Source: Solirubrobacterales bacterium | Lineage (GTDB): Bacteria; Actinomycetota; Thermoleophilia; Solirubrobacterales; 70-9 | Length of the DNA: 44,403 nt | Reading direction: 5' to 3' | Assembly: GCA_030835185.1 (NCBI GenBank) | Contig: JAUQWL010000037.1 | Location: 1 to 44,403 of the forward strand | Shown: positions 43,456-44,403 of the stretch, in pieces | How the letters are laid out: each line of letters starts with the position of its first letter | Position numbering within the stretch: position 1 is the stretch's first letter | Made by a program: the position numbers and the translations under genes | Notes under the pieces: model-generated | Seen by the model: the letters and a program-made list of their open reading frames with translations, nothing else | Databases searched by the model: none | What the model was told of the DNA's origin: nothing

Positions 43456-44403
43456 ATGAGAATGAGATTCAGCCCGGCCCATCTTCTTGTCCTGATCGCC
43501 CTGGTCGCCGGCATTCCCGCGACCGCCGTCGCGGCGGACGGGGATACCGGCACGACCGCCACCGATACCGCCCCGCTGACCCTGACCCCGGAGGAGATCG
43601 CCGACCTCGAAAACGCAACGGGGACTCCGGAATCTTCGAACTCGGGCTTCATCGACGATGCCGGGAACTTCATCAGCGACAACGCGCCGTACTTCATCAT
43701 CGGCATCGTCGTGCTGGCGGCGATCATCGCCGGCATCCTCATCATGCGTGGCCGCCGCAAGACTGAGACAGCCGCAGCCGACAGGCCTCCGGCCGGTGCT
43801 CTGAGTGCCACCGCCGGTGGTGCCGCGGCCGCCGGCGTGAGCAGCGCCGAACTCCGTCGTCGAAAGCGTGCCGCGATGCAGCGTGCCCGGGAAGACGAAC
43901 GCCTGCGCCGGCGTCGTGGTGCCGGTGCGGCCCCGGCTCGGGCGCCGCAGGTGTCGACAACCCAGGCTCCGGTTGCGGTCGATCCGGTCGAAGCCGAGAA
44001 GCAGGCGGCTCGCGACCAGGCCAGCGCAGCCGGGGCCGTCTCCCGCGCCGGGACCGTCGTCACCCCTCCTCCGCGGGCTCCCGTTCCCCAGGGCGGGCCG
44101 GTGCCCGCTCCTGTCTCCCCGAGTCAAACCGCCCCCGCCGCCGGGGTGGTCACGGCGGCAGGTGCCGCAGCCGGAGCTGCCGTCGGTGCGGCGGCGAGCC
44201 GCCCCGACGAAACCCCGCCGGCCCGCCCGGCGGAGAGTGCCACCGAGACGACCTGGACGGAAACCGGGTCCGGTTCCGAGCCCGACACCCAGGCATCGTC
44301 CGGGGCCCGCCCGGAAGACCCGCCCGGGGCCGGTACGATCCAGCCTCCGGGAGAGGCGCCCACGGCGGTAACCCCGCTTCCCCCGAGCGACGGCGAAGAG
44401 ATC
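43456..44403 (+). CDS. Partial single-pass membrane protein with signal-like N-terminus and basic, then Pro/Ala-rich tail (runs off right edge)
   Basis: Read directly: ATG 43456, MRMRFSPAHLLVLIALVAGIPATAVAADGDTG..., TM APYFIIGIVVLAAIIAGILIMRGRRK, tail open through base 44403. Missing from the ORF track because no stop lies in the window. Confidence 0.7.
   Translation, partial: MRMRFSPAHLLVLIALVAGIPATAVAADGDTGTTATDTAPLTLTPEEIADLENATGTPESSNSGFIDDAGNFISDNAPYFIIGIVVLAAIIAGILIMRGRRKTETAAADRPPAGALSATAGGAAAAGVSSAELRRRKRAAMQRAREDERLRRRRGAGAAPARAPQVSTTQAPVAVDPVEAEKQAARDQASAAGAVSRAGTVVTPPPRAPVPQGGPVPAPVSPSQTAPAAGVVTAAGAAAGAAVGAAASRPDETPPARPAESATETTWTETGSGSEPDTQASSGARPEDPPGAGTIQPPGEAPTAVTPLPPSDGEEI

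Overview
High-GC actinobacterial chromosomal segment. Gene content and the acidic, low-complexity protein style suggest Thermoleophilia/Solirubrobacterales; this is inference. It is almost fully coding. Left to right: prmC, a Sua5/YrdC-type gene, glyA and a DUF354 gene; then a two-component/PspC module divergent from an ABC transporter; then a WecA/TagO-like transferase, a small AtpI-position membrane protein and the complete atpBEFHAGDC operon. Next come an M20 peptidase, a long LCP-family protein and a nucleotide-sugar cluster (UDP-sugar dehydrogenase, two NDP-sugar pyrophosphorylases, a PGI/PMI-type isomerase). The right half has comF, short hpf, secA, a SnoaL-like gene, a CDF transporter, prfB, ogt, nadC-nadA, cydAB, a lipoprotein plus PASTA-tailed chymotrypsin-fold protease, ftsEX, an S41 peptidase, an RNase II/R-type gene, smpB, and a membrane protein ORF running off the right edge that is missing from the ORF track. 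No rRNA, tRNA, CRISPR array, IS element or phage was recognised. The gene order looks like a compacted version of Firmicute-type conserved blocks with insertions. The most unusual signals are: three genes whose recognisable N-termini lie upstream of any ATG/GTG/TTG (M20 peptidase, comF, ogt); an LCP protein with a repeat-bearing acidic N-terminus and an extra C-terminal domain; a PASTA-tailed S1 protease paired with a lipoprotein; mutually exclusive hairpins between hpf and secA; and a PspC-kinase/ABC module with an inverted repeat in its divergent promoter. I do not see a clear, self-contained novel system such as a defence island; the candidates below are leads.
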